64,000 nucleotides of DNA, from assembly GCA_025642075.2 (NCBI GenBank), contig JAODUO010000154.1:489001-553000 (forward strand), given 5' to 3'. This document shows, in pieces, positions 61,601 through 64,000 of the stretch (the stretch's first letter is position 1; each line of letters starts with the position of its first letter). This DNA is from Ridgeia piscesae. Lineage: Eukaryota; Annelida; Polychaeta; Sabellida; Siboglinidae. The notes beneath the pieces were generated by a model. The model made no database searches. It was not told the DNA's origin and saw nothing but the letters and a program-made list of their open reading frames with translations. A program made the translations under genes and the position numbers.

Positions 61601-63597
61601 GTTGGCTGTCCAAGTTAAGTTACATTCGTCTTGACACAAGAAGGTCGCTTACCTTGGTATCTTCATCTCCATGCTGGGGATGTACATCCCATCCTCCTCA
61701 AACAGTGGGATGTAACGCATGATGACCACCTCAAATGACCCCAGCTTGATGAGTTTGATCTGGTCATCCTGAGGCAGTTCCAGGAAGCCTGGACACAAGA
61801 TGACCATCATCAACACCAGCACATCTGACTAATGACATTCTACAGGACAGTGTCCAGTCTACGGACTACTCAAACGTACAAGACAGTGTCCATTTCAGTT
61901 TCCATTTATTCATTTATTTGTGAAACAGTGAATGTGCAAATGTCCTCAACTCACTTTGACAGTCAACACTACTGTATGATTGGCGAGCCAAGTGTCAACT
62001 CACATTGACAGTGAACACTACTGTGTGACTGGCGAGCCAAGTGTCAACTTACATTGACAGTGAACACTACTGTATGACTGGTGAGCCAAGTGTCAACTCA
62101 CATTGACAGTGAACACTACTGTGTGACTGGCGAGCCAAGTGTCAACTTACATTGACAGTGAACACTACTGTGTGACTGGTGAGCCAAGTGTCAACTCACA
62201 TTGACAGTGAACACTACTGTGTGACTGGCGAGCCAAGTGTCAACTTACATTGACAGTGAACACTACTGTATGACTGGCGAGCCAAGTGTCAACTCACACT
62301 GACAGTCAGCACTACTGTATGACTGGTGAGCCAAGTGTCAACTCACACTGACAGTCAACACTACTGTATGACTGGCGAGCCAAGTGTCAACTCACATTGA
62401 CAGTTAACACTACTGTGTCACTGGTGAGCCAAGTGTCAACTCACACTGACAGTCAACACTACTGTATGACTGGCGAGCCAAGTGTCAACTCACACTGACA
62501 GTCAACACTACTGTATGACTGGTGAGCCAAGTGTCAACTCACACTGACAGTCAACACTACTGTATGACTGGCGAGCCAAGTGTCAACTCACATTGACAGT
62601 TAACACTACTGTGTCACTGGTGAGCCAAGTGTCAACTCACACTGACAGTCAACACTACTGTATGACTGGCGAGCCAAGTGTCAACTCACATTGACAGTTA
62701 ACACTACTGTGTCACTGGTGAGCCAAGTGTCAACTCACACTGACAGTCAGCACTACTGTATGACTGGTGAGCCAAGTGTCAACTCACACTGACAGTCAGC
62801 ACTACTGTATGACTGGTGAGCCAAGTGTCAACTCACATTGACAGTTAACACTACTGTGTCACTGGTGAGCCAAGTGTCAACTCACACTGACAGTCAACAC
62901 TACTGTGTGACTGGTGAGCCAAGTGTCAACTCACATTGACAGTTAACACTACTGTGTGACTGGTGAGCCAAGTGTCAACTCACATTGACAGTTAACACTA
63001 CTGTGTCACTGGTGAGCCAAGTGTCAACTCACACTGACAGTCAGCACTTCTGTATGACTGGCGAGCCAAGTGTCAACTCACACTGACAGTCAGCACTTCT
63101 GTATGACTGGCGAGCCAAGTGTCAACTCACACTGACAGTCAGCACTTCTGTATGACTGGCGAGCCAAGTGTCAACTCACACTGACAGTCAGCACTTCTGT
63201 ATGACTGGCGAGCCAAGTGTCAACTCACACTGACAGTCAGCACTTCTGTATGACTGGCGAGCCAAGTGTCAACTCACACTGACAGTCAGCACTTCTGTAT
63301 GACTGGCGAGCCAAGTGTCAACTCACACTGACAGTCAGCACTTCTGTATGACTGGCGAGCCAAGTGTCAACTCACACTGACAGTCAGCACTTCTGTATGA
63401 CTGGCGAGCCAAGTGTCAACTCACACTGACAGTTAGCACTTCTGTATGACTGGCGAGCCAAGTGTCAACTCACCCGGCAGTCGCTTGCAGAACTTGACAA
63501 CTCGTGTGATGACCGGGACCATGTTCTTGACAAACTGGTCCCACATCTTGTTAGGGTTGCCTCCATCCAGCATCGGCATCATCTTACTGAAGTCCAT
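58489..63597 (-). CDS. NR1-type nuclear receptor, ligand-binding domain (partial gene, last five exons)
   Basis: Minus-strand exons in order: 63474-63597, 61653-61788, 61070-61200, 60373-60465, 58489-58646. Junctions are all GT-AG, and phases 1,2,1,1 join without a break. The protein runs from MDFSKMMPMLDGG to the end FPALHEEVYSTE. Signals: the LBD signature KFCKRLPGFLELPQDDQIKL (helices 3-4), SFEVVIMRYIPLF (helix 5), DGMYIP (beta turn), FFEHQFNLAAKLNCLNLTDS and VALYTAIMILNP (helices 6-8), LHLLSDLQEINEMHAKF (helix 10), and an AF-2 helix LHEEVY fitting hydrophobic-hydrophobic-x-E-hydrophobic-hydrophobic. The pattern is closest to NR1 receptors: PPAR-like in the body, ROR-like at the tip. Unlike Rev-erb it keeps an AF-2 helix, so ligand-dependent activation is plausible. 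The zinc-finger domain lies beyond the window. Subfamily uncertain. Confidence 0.92.
58647..58990. repeat. 23-bp minisatellite at the receptor exon E acceptor
   Basis: Unit GTCCACAACCACAGTGATTA CAT with AAGGATGGTGATTACATG interspersed. On the minus strand it runs directly into the acceptor GTTGTTGTAG. Confidence 0.92.
58981..59870. repeat. Degenerate duplicate of 60190-61045
   Basis: About 0.85-0.9 kb match in order, for example CACAAGCACAGTGCCTTTGG, CAGAATTAAAAACAGAAGTC and GAGGGTCCGGAT. They differ by many homopolymer-type indels. Either a diverged duplication or a poorly polished false duplicate. Confidence 0.8.
59158..59264 (-). pseudogene. Decayed duplicate of nuclear receptor exon D
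   Basis: The flanks TAAGAAGGAAGTGTCTACCT and ACACGCTCTGAAAACACCAC match both ends of the true exon at 60373-60465. The body is broken by indels and by insertion of repeat-like ACAACTACAG. It cannot encode helix 9. Confidence 0.7.
59865..60205. repeat. 52-bp minisatellite related to the 58647 array
   Basis: Unit with CCACGAGGATGGTGATTACA and TGTCCACAACCACAGTGATT ACACATCAACAG, about six copies. Same words as at 58647-58990. Confidence 0.92.
60373..60465 (-). CDS. Nuclear receptor exon D (helix 9)
   Basis: Acceptor GGTGTTTTCAG, donor CCAG|GTAGAC, 93 bp, phase 1-1. Peptide RVDLENKKAVQKLLGLFLQA to KTNRP. A decayed copy of this exon with its flanks lies at about 59158-59264. Confidence 0.9.
61070..61200 (-). 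CDS. Nuclear receptor exon C (helices 6-8)
   Basis: Acceptor TGTCTGCAG, donor CCTG|GTAGGT, 131 bp, phase 2 in and 1 out. Peptide FVVRNMPMGSFFEHQFNLAA to YTAIMILNP. Confidence 0.93.
61204..61352. repeat. 25-bp repeat at the receptor exon C acceptor
   Basis: ACATCACACTACATCACACT GTGTT repeated about five times. On the minus strand it ends at the exon C acceptor. Confidence 0.9.
61653..61788 (-). CDS. Nuclear receptor exon B (helices 4-5)
   Basis: Acceptor CTTGTGTCCAG, donor CCAAG|GTAAGC, 136 bp, phase 1 in and 2 out. Peptide GFLELPQDDQIKLIKLGSFE to SMEMKIP. Confidence 0.93.
61943..63473. repeat. 49-bp array at the receptor exon A donor
   Basis: Unit TGGCGAGCCAAGTGTCAACT CACACTGACAGTCAACACTA CTGTATGAC, about 30 copies. 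On the minus strand every unit carries GTGAGTTGACACTTGGC, identical to the intron start after exon A. Copies at 63040-63440 are almost identical. Confidence 0.95.
63474..63597 (-). CDS. Nuclear receptor exon A (LBD helix 3)
   Basis: Acceptor TGTGTGTTCAG, donor CCGG|GTGAGT, phase 1 out. Peptide MDFSKMMPMLDGGNPNKMWD to KFCKRLP. The first base of the donor is also the first base of the 49-bp array. Confidence 0.9.
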
Positions 63598-64000
63598 CTG
63601 AACACACAACATCAGATTACTCATGTCGAACTGAATATACAACACAACTTACTACTCTATCACTGGCGTCATGCTATTGATGTCTTTTTGAAATCTATTA
63701 CTCTGTTGTTGCATGACAGTGTGCTTGTGTATGTATGTATGTATGTATGTATGTATGTATGTATGTATGTATGTATGTATGTATGTATGTATGTTTGTAT
63801 GTATGCATGCATGCATGCATGCATGCATGCATGCATGCATGCATGCATGCATGCATGCATGCATGCATGCATGCATGTATATTAACATAATCTAATGCGA
63901 ACCCTCTTGATTAATGCAAAACTTTAACGGCGGTTTTCCCTAGTTTTTCTTTTTGACCCTTACCATACCTAATGTGACATAACTTCACCAGTTTTGTAGT
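63598..64000 (-). other. Intron upstream of receptor exon A
   Basis: Apart from the microsatellite, unique DNA with no exon recognised. The DNA-binding domain exons must lie to the right of the window. Confidence 0.5.
63726..63869. repeat. Compound GTAT / GCAT microsatellite
   Basis: About 18 GTAT units followed by about 18 GCAT units. GCAT repeats are self-complementary and could form hairpins. Confidence 0.95.

Overview
This 64 kb window is nuclear DNA of an animal, most likely an invertebrate bilaterian. The genes are spliced, with short exons, GT-AG introns and matching intron phases. They encode animal families: an ANKRD26/CCDC144-type coiled-coil protein, cyclin Q, and an NR1-type nuclear receptor that fits no single vertebrate receptor. 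A lophotrochozoan such as a mollusc would fit, but the sequence alone does not prove it. No bacterial, phage or viral gene was recognised.

Layout: (1) 1-40463, plus strand: the 3' part of an ANKRD26-like gene, about 20-21 exons encoding roughly 750 residues of coiled coil and the conserved C-terminus, with the 5' part outside the window. (2) 40464-50352: its 3' UTR, a 4.9 kb 46-bp satellite, a 31-bp minisatellite, then mostly unique DNA ending in a CpG-richer stretch that looks like the cyclin Q promoter. (3) 50353-55687, plus strand: a complete six-exon CCNQ gene (228 aa) with a tRNA-derived SINE in intron 1. (4) 55688-58488: intergenic DNA between convergent genes. (5) 58489-63597, minus strand: the last five exons of a nuclear receptor gene, covering most of the ligand-binding domain up to the AF-2 helix. 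The DNA-binding domain lies beyond the right edge.

Well over half of the window is tandem repeat, nearly all of it inside introns, with units of 14-86 bp and up to about 107 copies. These repeats create almost all the long open reading frames, which are not genes. Many arrays begin or end exactly at a splice junction, and several have copied the junction itself. The clearest cases are about 99 copies of one exon's 3' splice site plus its first 38 coding bases, each ending in an in-frame stop; about 26 copies of a 5' splice site; duplicated exon ends at two CCNQ/ANKRD26-like donors; and a 49-bp array at the nuclear receptor donor carrying about 30 extra GTGAGT motifs.

Some stretches (13.57-13.80, 14.43-14.60, 43.0-43.2 and 58.98-59.87 kb) look like poor long-read consensus. 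One exon carries an apparent one-base deletion. The three genes share no obvious pathway.
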